Assembly (NCBI RefSeq): GCF_018128065.1
Contig: NZ_CP072359.1
Span: forward strand, 124,001 to 188,000
Origin: Prevotella melaninogenica
Lineage (GTDB): Bacteria > Bacteroidota > Bacteroidia > Bacteroidales > Bacteroidaceae
Length of the DNA stretch: 64,000 nt
Direction of reading: 5' to 3'
Each line of letters starts with the position of its first letter. Position 1 is the first letter of the stretch. The notes below the pieces were generated by a model. That model did not search any database. It saw only the letters and a program-made list of their open reading frames with translations, and was not told the DNA's origin. Made by a program: the position numbers and the translations under genes. This document shows, piece by piece, positions 1 to 8,359 of the stretch.

Positions 1-413
1 TTATCCAAACCCTCGAATTCAATGTTATTAGCCTTTGCAACTTCGAGGATAGTCTTAAGGCTACGAAGTGACGTACGACTAATACCCAATGTGTCTGCAA
101 GGTAGTTCTTAGCTTCTCCCAAGTCATTCACAGCAATTTTCTGAATATTGCCGTCCTCTCTCTCTCCTATGGAGGTATACTCTTCACCATCAGTACCTGT
201 TTCTGATGTATTCTCAGGTTCCTCAGTATGGTCAAGTGAAAATAAATCTCCGAAACGATAGTGTCGTTCGATAGCATTCTGTAATTCTTCACTATCAGTT
301 GAAAAGACGCTGCCACCATTTGATAATGCAATAAAGGATAGATGCATGCTTTCTCCACCATCAAGAGTAACGTTAATTGCGATATGCGAATCTGATATAT
401 AATGCTTTGTCAT
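1..413 (-). CDS. Partial phage protein of unknown function, C-terminus off the window
   Basis: An open frame runs from the ATG at 413-411 to the left edge (137 codons) without a stop. The tta at 1-3 is not in frame. The N-terminal half holds mixed beta-type sequence, then an acidic Glu/Thr/Ser-rich linker (about residues 65-85). The C-terminal 40 residues (KNYLADTLGISRTSLRSLK) look like a small helical, HeH/LEM or HTH-like module. It lies directly downstream of the probable capsid gene on the same strand, so a head-module role is likely from context only. I do not recognise the family. A head completion, decoration or regulatory protein are all possible. Confidence 0.6.
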   Translation of the reverse strand, partial: MTKHYISDSHIAINVTLDGGESMHLSFIALSNGGSVFSTDSEELQNAIERHYRFGDLFSLDHTEEPENTSETGTDGEEYTSIGEREDGNIQKIAVNDLGEAKNYLADTLGISRTSLRSLKTILEVAKANNIEFEGLD

Positions 414-423
414 GTCTTTATAA

Positions 424-460
424 ATAAAAAGGGATGGGATGTACGAGAATCCCACCCCTT
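424..460 (-). terminator. Rho-independent terminator after the capsid gene
   Basis: Read on the minus strand, a 12-bp stem with one G-U wobble (AAGGGGTGGGAT paired with ATCCCATCCCTT, 8-nt loop) is followed by a T-rich tail. It sits 25 nt past the capsid stop. The next gene starts only about 10 nt later, so that gene may depend on read-through. Confidence 0.7.
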
Positions 461-484
461 AGTGTTATTAATTATTATTTGCTG

Positions 485-1909
485 TTAGGCGTGTGCAAGT
501 TTCATACGTGCATGTGCTTTAGCATAGCGCAAGTACAGACAACTAACTTCCTGAATAACTACAGCATCGGTGTTACGAATACCGGCTTTCTTTAAGTCAA
601 GAATATTACGAGCCCAAGATACGTGTGTTTTCTTAGACAAATATTCTGGATCAAGAGCGAAGCCACAATCACTCATACCGTTAACATCAAACAACTCATG
701 ATGAACCGTGAGCACCTCGCCAAAGTCTGTATCCCATGACTTAAACTTCAAGTTCCAAACTTCAACGGTGTCCTTCAGACGGAACTTGTCACTCTTAATC
801 TTAGAGAATGCAGAAAGCATGTCTGAGCCACAGAGAAGAATCTTACGCTTATTTCCAATACCAGTACCAACAAACAAATCCTTGGTGATATCAACAAGGT
901 CTTCATCTGAAATAACAGCACAATTCTTTGCCGCATCCCACTTTCCAACCTCGATATCCTTTCCTGCCATCCACCAAATACCACCAGTGAACCAAGTATT
1001 CATACCTTCCTTTGCGATATGCTTGATAACATTCTTAACACCAAACAGGTAAGTGTTCTCCATTGCAAGGCGCATGTCGTAGATACCATCCTCTTCCAAA
1101 TCAGAGAAGTTCCAGTTCACCTCCTTTGAAGCAATCTTATCAAAGGTTGACTGTTCTACTTGAATCATGAAATTCTGACAGTACTGGGTCTCTGGCATTG
1201 GAATATTATTGAAACGTCCAGTCTGAACATCCAACTCTCCACAAGCCTTACCCATTCTAACAAGCGTAGCTCCACTCTTTATCTCTGGAACAAAGATTGG
1301 CTGCTTAGAGGTGTTATCCATAGAGCCATTAACAGCATATACTGTAGGGACGTTTGTTGAAGCATCCTTACCACATACACACAGCACAAGGTCAGGAATA
1401 TTACTACCAGTATATGCCTTGCCAGTATTAGGGTCTGTTACACCCTTAACGCCAACTACACGAATAGTATCGTCAAGTGTAAACATATTGGTGTCGCTCA
1501 CAGGAAGTGACGTGCTGGCACCACTGGTCATAGCCTCAACCTTCTTTGTAGTAGTACACTTAATCTCACGTGTTCCAACAGAATAATACTTCACCTCAAA
1601 TGAGTCACAAGAACTTGATTTAGCATAGCGACTAATCTGGTCCACTGGCGTAGCCATAGGACGAATCTTAACGATACGCTGGTCTACGTCGCTCATGTAG
1701 AAGTTTTCGTCACCATCTGTACGTCCCTGCGTTTCTGTCGCAATACCATCAGTGCCACCAGTGCCCTCTGCGCCTGCATTTGTTTTTCCTGCATCTGGAA
1801 GTGCGGAGGCGTTAGCCATCAGCACGCCGTTTGACGCTCCCATCACAATAGCCAACAATGTTAGCATAATGCGATAGAGAAAACTCGAACTTTTCTTAAT
1901 TTTCTTCAT
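485..1909 (-). CDS. Probable phage major capsid protein with a signal-like N-terminus
   Basis: This 474-residue protein is assigned as the major capsid subunit because it follows a scaffold-like gene and belongs to a module with terminase and portal. Its length and its mixed alpha/beta body without enzyme motifs fit an HK97-fold capsid of the kind seen in Bacteroidetes podoviruses. I did not see a diagnostic motif, so the family is inferred. The unusual part is the N-terminus: a basic start (MKKIKK), a hydrophobic stretch at about residues 10-33 ending MANAS, then a Gly/Thr/Ala-rich linker (about 38-65). That layout resembles a signal peptide or membrane anchor, which a cytoplasmically assembled capsid would not need unless it is a removable delta domain. 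A purine-rich AAAGGAAG sits just before the ATG. The gap to the upstream scaffold gene is 40 nt, so they are probably co-transcribed. Confidence 0.7.
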   Translation of the reverse strand: MKKIKKSSSFLYRIMLTLLAIVMGASNGVLMANASALPDAGKTNAGAEGTGGTDGIATETQGRTDGDENFYMSDVDQRIVKIRPMATPVDQISRYAKSSSCDSFEVKYYSVGTREIKCTTTKKVEAMTSGASTSLPVSDTNMFTLDDTIRVVGVKGVTDPNTGKAYTGSNIPDLVLCVCGKDASTNVPTVYAVNGSMDNTSKQPIFVPEIKSGATLVRMGKACGELDVQTGRFNNIPMPETQYCQNFMIQVEQSTFDKIASKEVNWNFSDLEEDGIYDMRLAMENTYLFGVKNVIKHIAKEGMNTWFTGGIWWMAGKDIEVGKWDAAKNCAVISDEDLVDITKDLFVGTGIGNKRKILLCGSDMLSAFSKIKSDKFRLKDTVEVWNLKFKSWDTDFGEVLTVHHELFDVNGMSDCGFALDPEYLSKKTHVSWARNILDLKKAGIRNTDAVVIQEVSCLYLRYAKAHARMKLAHA

Positions 1910-1949
1910 TCTTCCTTTTGTTTTGAATTATTAATAGTAAAATTTGTAC

Positions 1950-2735
1950 TTATTTGTAGGCTGTACGTTTTTCGCCACCTCGCTCCCAAATAGACTGAGC
2001 TCCGTCGTAGCGACTAATAGCACCAAGGTCTGGCATTTGTCGTTTAGAGCCGCTACCTCCGTTCTTACCACTAAGGTTAGCAGTGCCATCATTGCGGGTC
2101 TTTTTACGAAGCTTTTCATCAATCTTTGCATTACGTCCTCGAACTTCGCCTTCATGTGCAGCTTCCTCAACGTTAGCATCGTGATTGATAGCTTTAGAAG
2201 CCATTTCAATACTCTCACGTGAGAACTTACCAAGAATTCCATCTTTCATGATGTTTACAAGGAACTCCATTACTTCGTCGACCTGCTCGTCACTCCATCC
2301 CTTTTCATCTTGAATCGCCTTAATCGTGGAAAGCGTCTCAGAAATATTTTTTTGATACTGCTCTTCAAAGTCTTTCTCTTTGGCAACACGTTCTGCATAC
2401 TCTTGACTTGCTTTAGCAAGTTCTTCCTGCTTATCAGGGTCTTTCAACTCTTCTACAAAGTCGTCTCCGAACATACGTACCAATTCTATGGCAGGGTTGC
2501 CACCTTTACACCAGTTGGTGAGGAAAGAAGCACTGCGAGGATCACTTGTAAAAAGATCTGAGAAAGCCTTTTCACGCTCCTTATAGCCATTAATTTCCTT
2601 TTCGTATCCATCGTAGTCATCCCCGATTTGACCATATAAAGCCTCTTCGTCATCAAAGTTATGATCAGGATACTTCTTGCTCATCCTTTCTCTAAACTTA
2701 TCACGATTACTCTTAACTGTTGGATTTTCAGCCAT
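1950..2735 (-). CDS. Scaffold-like capsid assembly protein
   Basis: This 261-residue, highly charged and predicted helical protein contains acidic helices and a coiled-coil-prone middle (about residues 110-165: EELAKASQEYAERVAKEKDF region). The C-terminus is basic and Gly-rich, ending with aromatic and Arg residues. Scaffolding proteins that sit immediately upstream of a capsid gene typically look like this, with a basic C-terminal capsid-binding tail. It is the first gene of the leftward transcript, starting about 40 nt after a good -7 box. I saw no protease motif. Role is inferred from composition and position. Confidence 0.6.
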   Translation of the reverse strand: MAENPTVKSNRDKFRERMSKKYPDHNFDDEEALYGQIGDDYDGYEKEINGYKEREKAFSDLFTSDPRSASFLTNWCKGGNPAIELVRMFGDDFVEELKDPDKQEELAKASQEYAERVAKEKDFEEQYQKNISETLSTIKAIQDEKGWSDEQVDEVMEFLVNIMKDGILGKFSRESIEMASKAINHDANVEEAAHEGEVRGRNAKIDEKLRKKTRNDGTANLSGKNGGSGSKRQMPDLGAISRYDGAQSIWERGGEKRTAYK

Positions 2736-2773
2736 AATCTTATATCTCTAAATTTATGATGGTTGTTTTAATG

Positions 2774-2836
2774 CAAAAATAGGATACAATTATTATATAA
2801 ATCGTTTAAGTTTTTACGTTCTTTTTTATAACTTTG
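2774..2836. promoter_or_regulatory. Divergent promoters of two phage head operons
   Basis: Two Bacteroidetes-type -7 boxes face away from each other. On the minus strand TATTTTTG (2774-2781) precedes the scaffold/capsid operon. On the plus strand TAACTTTG (2829-2836) precedes the small-terminase/rhomboid/terminase operon, 19 nt before its ATG. Clear -33 TTTG boxes are not obvious. Confidence 0.65.
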
Positions 2837-2855
2837 GAACATAGATAAAACCGTT

Positions 2856-3293
2856 ATGAAACATCGAGGTTCCACTATGGAGTATGCTGAAGAGCGCATG
2901 AACGATATAATGCGACTATATAATGAGCATATATCGTCATGCGAATATATCAGTATTCCACACATTTGCGAACAGATATCCAATATGCCTTCTCGGAGAT
3001 TTTGGGTATCAGAAATTTGGGCAAGCAAAATAGTAATGGCTATAATAAAAGGTAAACACCCTTATTATAAGATGCGCCCTTTAAAACGTGAGATGTTTCA
3101 TGAAATACACAAACGTGTTGTTGAACTTAAAACAAAGAACCCTCATTGGTCGATAAACAAGTGTTGTGAGATAGTTGTAGCACAGCCTGCTCCTAAATTC
3201 TATTTAAGTGCTGGCAGTATTAGAATTATGATATGCAAAGAGAGAAAGAAAAGATACGAAGAAAGAAAGAAAAGGTTACGTCATTGCTTTTAG
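2856..3293 (+). CDS. Candidate small terminase subunit or DNA-binding packaging protein
   Basis: A 145-residue basic protein opens the operon that contains the large terminase. It has Arg/Lys-rich helices, a YAEERMNDIMRLYNEH helix near the start and a C-terminal helical region (MICKERKKRYEERKKRLRHCF end) that is very basic. Position just before the large terminase and the DNA-binding look suggest a small terminase role. I do not see a canonical terS motif, so this is an inference. The 3' end overlaps the next gene by 61 nt, implying translational coupling. The start follows the -7 box TAACTTTG at a normal distance. Confidence 0.5.
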   Translation: MKHRGSTMEYAEERMNDIMRLYNEHISSCEYISIPHICEQISNMPSRRFWVSEIWASKIVMAIIKGKHPYYKMRPLKREMFHEIHKRVVELKTKNPHWSINKCCEIVVAQPAPKFYLSAGSIRIMICKERKKRYEERKKRLRHCF

Positions 3294-3769
3294 CAGTAAT
3301 AGTAATAGCTCTATCCTTATTAAAGCTTTCTGACTTGCACAAAGTCGGCATCTACGCAGGAGGTTCGTGGGTAGGAAGAGGTCTCTACCCTTTCTTTCAT
3401 TCGGGTATCATACATGCTACCCTTAACGCTTGGTGTCTTATCAGTTTAGTTTTTATCTACAATATCAGATTGCAAAGGCTAATACTTGCTTATATTGTTG
3501 CCGTAACATTCCCAATAGAAACACTTTCTCAAGTCTTACCTATTTCTGCGTTACCAACTGTTGGACTATCTGGGATTGTGTTTTTTCTCTTCGGTTCTAT
3601 TTCGTTAGAAGTACGTAGGAAATTGTACTATCAAGCATGGATGGTGTTCTATCTTATTATCGGCTTTGTATTCCCATACACAAATGGATGGCTCCATCTG
3701 TATTGTTATTTATGTGGTATATTATCATCTCTTCTTAACTATCCGATTGTAATATGCAGAAAGAAGTAA
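3233..3769 (+). CDS. Rhomboid-type intramembrane serine protease encoded in the phage head operon
   Basis: The 178-residue product has a very basic N-terminus (MQREKEKIRRKKEK) and about six hydrophobic segments. Rhomboid hallmarks are in the expected order: the GR-LYPFFHSGIIHATLN region of TM2 (His56, His61, Asn65, where HxxxN forms the oxyanion hole in GlpG), the serine motif GLSG (Ser113) with small residues after it, and a late His (His155, in NGWLHLYCY) in the last core helix. Known rhomboids cut transmembrane segments within the bilayer using a Ser-His dyad. All key residues appear intact. The gene overlaps its upstream neighbour by 61 nt and the large terminase by 16 nt, so it is made together with packaging proteins. 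Substrate is unknown. The signal-like N-terminus of the probable capsid protein is one candidate. Family call is strong, function in the phage is inference. Confidence 0.8.
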   Translation: MQREKEKIRRKKEKVTSLLLAVIVIALSLLKLSDLHKVGIYAGGSWVGRGLYPFFHSGIIHATLNAWCLISLVFIYNIRLQRLILAYIVAVTFPIETLSQVLPISALPTVGLSGIVFFLFGSISLEVRRKLYYQAWMVFYLIIGFVFPYTNGWLHLYCYLCGILSSLLNYPIVICRKK

Positions 3770-5847
3770 TCAACATATTAAAAGAGAATGATAAACGTAA
3801 TGCTGACGTTTACCAAAAGTTTGACCCTATCAGCGGTATAGGGTCTATTGGAGAACGTGTTGAAGTACATATAGATGGTTTCCCATTAGAAACACAGTAT
3901 ATTCCTGTTGAAATGCTTAGCATTCCATTGGTAAAACTGCTAATAAGCTGTGGAAGTATAATAAAATTCCTAACAGAAGAATTAGAAGTAGAATATTCTG
4001 AGGAAGATCGTCTTAAAGTTATAGAGCAATTTGTACGATTAAGGTGCCGCTATGACTTTGCTTTTTGGGCAGCATTGTATGTTTACATCAAAAACAAAGG
4101 TGGTGGAGACGATGTGTTATTTCGACTCACACGACCTCAAAGGAAGTTTGTAGAGCGACTTGAAAAGTTGCGCAAAGCCAACAAGCCTATACGAATAGTT
4201 CTACTAAAGGCACGACAATGGGGAGGTTCTACAACTTCTCAGCTATATATGGCATGGCTTCAGCTCATTCACAAGGTAGGTCTTAACTCGCTAATCATCG
4301 CTCACCAAGGTGCTGGTTCTGATGAAATCAAGGATATGTTTGACCGTATGATTAAAGCTTATCCTATAACTATGCTTTATAAACTGGGTGAAACCTACAA
4401 TGAAAATGAATCTAAGTTAGTAGGTGTAGGACACTCTGGTTCTATTCATCGTGTACCACAACGTAACTGTAAAATAAAAATTGGAACAGCGGAACGTCCT
4501 GACTCTTGCCGTGGTGGAGATTACAACCTTGTACATCTTTCCGAGGTAGGACTATGGAAGACGACGGATGGTAAGAAGCCTGAGGATATTGTGCGCTCAG
4601 CTTGCTCTGGAATCTTACTGAAGCCGTATACAATGATTGTATATGAGAGTACGGCGAATGGTACTGGAAACTTCTTTCAGCGAGAATATGATGCGGCAAA
4701 ACATGGTACTTCACAGTTTGAAGCAATGTTCGTTTCTTGGTTTGACATCGAACAGTACTCGCTATCTTTTGAGAATGAAGAAGAAAAGGCAGACTTTGCC
4801 GTATGGTTATGGAAGAACCGCAATAATAGTAATATCCTGTCAACTCGTGCCGAGAGCGGTAAGTATCTATGGTGGCTATGGGAACAGGGCGCAACATTAG
4901 AAGCAATCAATTGGTATGTGCAAGAGCGTGCTAAGTATAACGAACATGCTCCAATGGCATCAGAATATCCATCTGATGATGTTGAGGCTTTTGTACATTC
5001 GGGTGAACGTGTCTTCGATAAGTATAAAGTTGATGAGTTCAGAGCGTCATGCAAACCGCCTAAGTATATTGGAGATGTTTATGCAGATGGTGACTCTGGT
5101 AAAGATGCACTTAAAAATCTTCGCTTTGCAGAAGACACGCAAGGTTTACTATGGATTTGGGATTTGCCAGAGATTGATGACAAAGAGGTTGTTACAAATA
5201 GATATCTTACAATAGTTGATATTGGTGGGCGTTCGAAAAAAGCCGACTGGTCTGTTATATTAGTAATCGACCGTCTGTTTATGATAGACGGAGATAGACC
5301 TGAAGTTGTTGCACAATGGTACGGACATATTGATATGGATATACTTGCTTGGAAAGCTGCACAAATAGCAGCATTCTATGATAACTCATTACTTGTTATC
5401 GAGAGTAATACACTTGAGACACATGACAAGGAAAGACAAGTGGACGGAGATTTATCACACTTTATTCTTAATCAGATTAAAGATGTCTATCCAAATCTAT
5501 ATGCACGTAAACAGACAGAAGACGAGATTAGGGAAGGTCTACCTCGTAAGTATGGTTTTCACACCAACATTGCAACTAAGCCAATGATTATATCAACTTT
5601 GATTAAGGTTGTACGTGAACATTTATACATAGAACGTGACGAGCGCTGTTTAGATGAATATGTGGTTTATGAAAAAAAACAGAATGGAGCCTTTGGAGCT
5701 ATTATAGGAAAGCATGATGATTTGTTAATGACACGTGCTATTGGGCTTCACATTTGCTTCTTTGAAATGCCCATACCAACTATTGTGCTACGTGTCAAGA
5801 TGCGTATCCCCAAAAAGAAGAAAGCAGTATCAGCTGCAACAATATAA
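3754..5847 (+). CDS. terL: Terminase large subunit
   Basis: This 697-residue packaging motor has an N-terminal ATPase and a C-terminal RNase H-like nuclease. The Walker A-like segment is LLKARQWGGSTTSQ (about residue 150), with the usual deviant Gln/Trp form of terminases. The Walker B-like strand NLVHLSEVGLW is at about 257-267 and the YESTANG coupling motif follows at about 297-303. In the nuclease, IVDIGG (about 488), VIESN (about 550) and GKHDDLLMTRA (about 652) supply the acidic metal ligands. It cuts and translocates DNA into the prohead with the portal. The ATG overlaps the rhomboid stop by 16 nt. Length is typical for Bacteroidetes podovirus-like terminases. No defect seen. Confidence 0.93.
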   Translation: MQKEVINILKENDKRNADVYQKFDPISGIGSIGERVEVHIDGFPLETQYIPVEMLSIPLVKLLISCGSIIKFLTEELEVEYSEEDRLKVIEQFVRLRCRYDFAFWAALYVYIKNKGGGDDVLFRLTRPQRKFVERLEKLRKANKPIRIVLLKARQWGGSTTSQLYMAWLQLIHKVGLNSLIIAHQGAGSDEIKDMFDRMIKAYPITMLYKLGETYNENESKLVGVGHSGSIHRVPQRNCKIKIGTAERPDSCRGGDYNLVHLSEVGLWKTTDGKKPEDIVRSACSGILLKPYTMIVYESTANGTGNFFQREYDAAKHGTSQFEAMFVSWFDIEQYSLSFENEEEKADFAVWLWKNRNNSNILSTRAESGKYLWWLWEQGATLEAINWYVQERAKYNEHAPMASEYPSDDVEAFVHSGERVFDKYKVDEFRASCKPPKYIGDVYADGDSGKDALKNLRFAEDTQGLLWIWDLPEIDDKEVVTNRYLTIVDIGGRSKKADWSVILVIDRLFMIDGDRPEVVAQWYGHIDMDILAWKAAQIAAFYDNSLLVIESNTLETHDKERQVDGDLSHFILNQIKDVYPNLYARKQTEDEIREGLPRKYGFHTNIATKPMIISTLIKVVREHLYIERDERCLDEYVVYEKKQNGAFGAIIGKHDDLLMTRAIGLHICFFEMPIPTIVLRVKMRIPKKKKAVSAATI

Positions 5848-5869
5848 GTTTAATTTAATATATAATAAG

Positions 5870-6211
5870 ATGATGAATGTTTTTAAAAAGTTGAAAGCTT
5901 ACCTACGCTATCGTGAAGCGGTAAGAAAGGCAAATGAGGCACATGAGAGAACTGGTGAACGTTATTATGTCATGCCTGCTTCAGGTACAAAGAGAGCACT
6001 CCTTGTCATGGATAGATTTAACTTCCGTCGGCTAAAACACAAAGGCTATATCACCAATAAGGCTTTTGTTGCTGACCTTGAAAGAGAGTGCTTTTATGCA
6101 ACCCCATATAGAAATGGGACAGCTGAGATGCCAGCCTCTGTTATTGAATTGAAGAAACAGCAGTATTACTCTTGGTGCAATGGGAAGATACAACATAAAA
6201 CAAAGTCTTGA
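5870..6211 (+). CDS. Small basic phage protein, unknown function
   Basis: A 113-residue basic protein starts at the first of two consecutive ATG codons, 22 nt after the terminase stop. The longer frame opens inside terL, so this later start is preferred. It has a basic helical N-terminus (MMNVFKKLKAYLRYREAVRKA), a short beta-like middle and a C-terminal part with Tyr, Trp and Lys. It is the last gene of the rightward operon before a bidirectional terminator. I do not recognise the family. Confidence 0.65.
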   Translation: MMNVFKKLKAYLRYREAVRKANEAHERTGERYYVMPASGTKRALLVMDRFNFRRLKHKGYITNKAFVADLERECFYATPYRNGTAEMPASVIELKKQQYYSWCNGKIQHKTKS

Positions 6212-6285
6212 AGGCATTGCAACTCTTACCAATGACCCTTTAGCGGTAGAGAATATTCAAACGAACGTGAACAAGAAAAAGTAAA

Positions 6286-6318
6286 ACAAAAGGCGTAGGG
6301 AAATCCTACGCCTTTTGT
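6286..6318. terminator. Bidirectional terminator between convergent phage operons
   Basis: A perfect 14-bp inverted repeat (ACAAAAGGCGTAGG, 5-nt loop, CCTACGCCTTTTGT) has A-rich and T-rich flanks, so it can serve both the terL operon and the portal gene that ends at 6318. Confidence 0.85.
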
Positions 6319-8297
6319 TATGCAGCTTGTAACGCTTGATATAGCTGGTCTACAGCTTGCATATTAGCTCCTTGTTGCGCTTTTTGTATAATCTGCGGTG
6401 AAACACCTTGAGGTAACTGTCCTTGCTGCATCTGTTCTTTTTGAGATTGTAGGCTTTGCAGTAGATCATCTGCAAATGGGAAGTCTCCATGTTCAAGCAG
6501 TTGTTCTACACTGATAGCTTGAGCTTGCCATAGTTGCATAAGGACATCATTAGCAAGTTGACGATATGCTGGTGTTGTTGTACTTTCGGTGATAGACAAG
6601 TCAAATTCAACATCTCTAATTTTCTTTGGGTCGTATTCAATTTGTGCTCCACTTTTTCCTGCAATATTAAACACACGTTTCCCATCATAGAATTGCTGTA
6701 TATTCTTTACATCCTTGTAAGCTCCATCTATAACAAAATAGGAAAAACACTCTAACATATCAAGCAATGACATTGTAGAGTTCTGAACTTGCTGATTATA
6801 CATTGATGCACTTTGTCCAGAGAAACCAGGCTTACCCTGTATAGCTCCATTCACACCTGATATGTCCTCAAAGAACTTAAGCTGTAAATTGAGTAATTCA
6901 GTAATGCCAATATTAGTAGAGTTATTCGCTACTTGATGTGGCATTTGTCCTGTCTTAGATGGTTTAAACACAATGACTCCGTTAAACTCCGCCCAACTTT
7001 CAGCAATATCTTCCATGCTAACACCATCAGGTAAACAATCTTCTGGCATCAACAAAACGCCCTTAGCACTCGCTCTCATTATCCAATCATATAGCGTAAT
7101 GAGTCGGTTAGTATACCTCTGCTGGTCTATTACGTCACTAACAAACGAATGAATCTCACCATCTATGAATGGATAAGCTTTGAAGATATAAGGGTGACTT
7201 CCGTGTTCAAAAGGAGTCTCTCCTTCTTTAAGGATATGTCCAAATGGGGAAAGATAATAGAAGTACCAATAATCATCCATGAACCAAGTAGCTTTGATAA
7301 GTGGGACTTCTTCTGCTGGCATTCCTGAAGCCTCTGCCATTTGCATACGCTGCTCATTTACCGAAACGACATCCTTGTAATAATCTTCTTCATCTATTTT
7401 GTAAATATCGCCATTAAGATAGTCGTGGCAACGATAGCGCGGCTTCTGTTCCTTGCGCCAAACTTCTATAACACGACATCTTCCAGGCTCACTTGTGAAG
7501 AGGAAATCAAAATTGTCAAGTCTACTATAGCCAAACTTCTCTGCGTAGCTTGCTATATATTCTTTATCATCTGCCCATTTATAAATCTCCTTTAGTTTAC
7601 GATAATCTTCTGGAGTTTCAGCAAACTGTTCACAGAGTTGTCCAAAGCTAATATCGTGCACCTCTCCCAAGCAACCAACATCCCAACCACGAAAATCACG
7701 CATATTGTTATCGATAAAGAAGTTATTGGGTTGAACATAATCCGTCCAGCAATCTTCCTTACCGTTACGCCATCCATAACTTTTGCGATGTACAATAAAA
7801 CCTGATATCAAAAACTCTTCCATTGTACGTGCATATACCTCGCTCATTCTGTTAAGCTGCATATTACATTGCAGAATGGTAGACATTGTTTCTCCAAGTT
7901 TTTGTTCATCTCTATCTCGTGCTACACATGTAGGCTCTTTCGATTGTGAACGATATACACCAAGTACATTACGAACAAGCCTTCTGATAAGATTGTTCTT
8001 TAGCGGAACGTTACCTTGCTGCTTGATATACTCTTCCTCTGTCATCGTTTTGCCATCGACGCAAATCTTATCGTCCCATTGGTCTCCGTAGGTGTATCTC
8101 TTGTTCCTCTGTCTATCTTTTCGGAACTGATCCATTTCGTTCCAATAGTGTTGAGCTTCTATCAGCACGTCAAAAGCCCTACGCCTCTCAAAATTGTTTG
8201 CACGAAAAGCAACCGTATCCATTTCCCCATTTTTTGTATTTGGAGTAATACGGCTCATCGGTATCAGCTTCTCCTTTTTATTTGTAACAGTATGCAT
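6318..8297 (-). CDS. Portal protein
   Basis: The product (about 659 residues from the ATG at 8297) has the features of a podovirus portal. There is an N-terminal region with an aromatic loading segment (FERRRAFDVLIEAQHYWNEM), NNLIRRLVRNVLGVYRSQ (typical of portal proteins), a mixed core, and a Gln-rich helical C-terminus (QSLQSQKEQMQQGQLPQG) that may form a barrel. The portal is the DNA channel and docks the terminase. A longer frame opens at 8336 but that lies upstream of the -7 box. Starts at 8297 or 8258 are both possible, the latter with an AAGGAG 13-18 nt upstream. It follows the giant gene by 62 nt and has its own promoter. Confidence 0.88.
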   Translation of the reverse strand: MHTVTNKKEKLIPMSRITPNTKNGEMDTVAFRANNFERRRAFDVLIEAQHYWNEMDQFRKDRQRNKRYTYGDQWDDKICVDGKTMTEEEYIKQQGNVPLKNNLIRRLVRNVLGVYRSQSKEPTCVARDRDEQKLGETMSTILQCNMQLNRMSEVYARTMEEFLISGFIVHRKSYGWRNGKEDCWTDYVQPNNFFIDNNMRDFRGWDVGCLGEVHDISFGQLCEQFAETPEDYRKLKEIYKWADDKEYIASYAEKFGYSRLDNFDFLFTSEPGRCRVIEVWRKEQKPRYRCHDYLNGDIYKIDEEDYYKDVVSVNEQRMQMAEASGMPAEEVPLIKATWFMDDYWYFYYLSPFGHILKEGETPFEHGSHPYIFKAYPFIDGEIHSFVSDVIDQQRYTNRLITLYDWIMRASAKGVLLMPEDCLPDGVSMEDIAESWAEFNGVIVFKPSKTGQMPHQVANNSTNIGITELLNLQLKFFEDISGVNGAIQGKPGFSGQSASMYNQQVQNSTMSLLDMLECFSYFVIDGAYKDVKNIQQFYDGKRVFNIAGKSGAQIEYDPKKIRDVEFDLSITESTTTPAYRQLANDVLMQLWQAQAISVEQLLEHGDFPFADDLLQSLQSQKEQMQQGQLPQGVSPQIIQKAQQGANMQAVDQLYQALQAA

Positions 8298-8323
8298 ATT
8301 GAAATCCAATTTAATAGTGTAGG

Positions 8324-8331
8324 CAAAGATA
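8324..8331 (-). promoter_or_regulatory. Promoter -7 box for the portal gene
   Basis: TATCTTTG on the minus strand lies 26 nt before the ATG at 8297, in the gap after the giant gene. It rules out the longer upstream start. Confidence 0.6.
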
Positions 8332-8359
8332 AGCAATGCTTACACTATCATAAGTTTAA

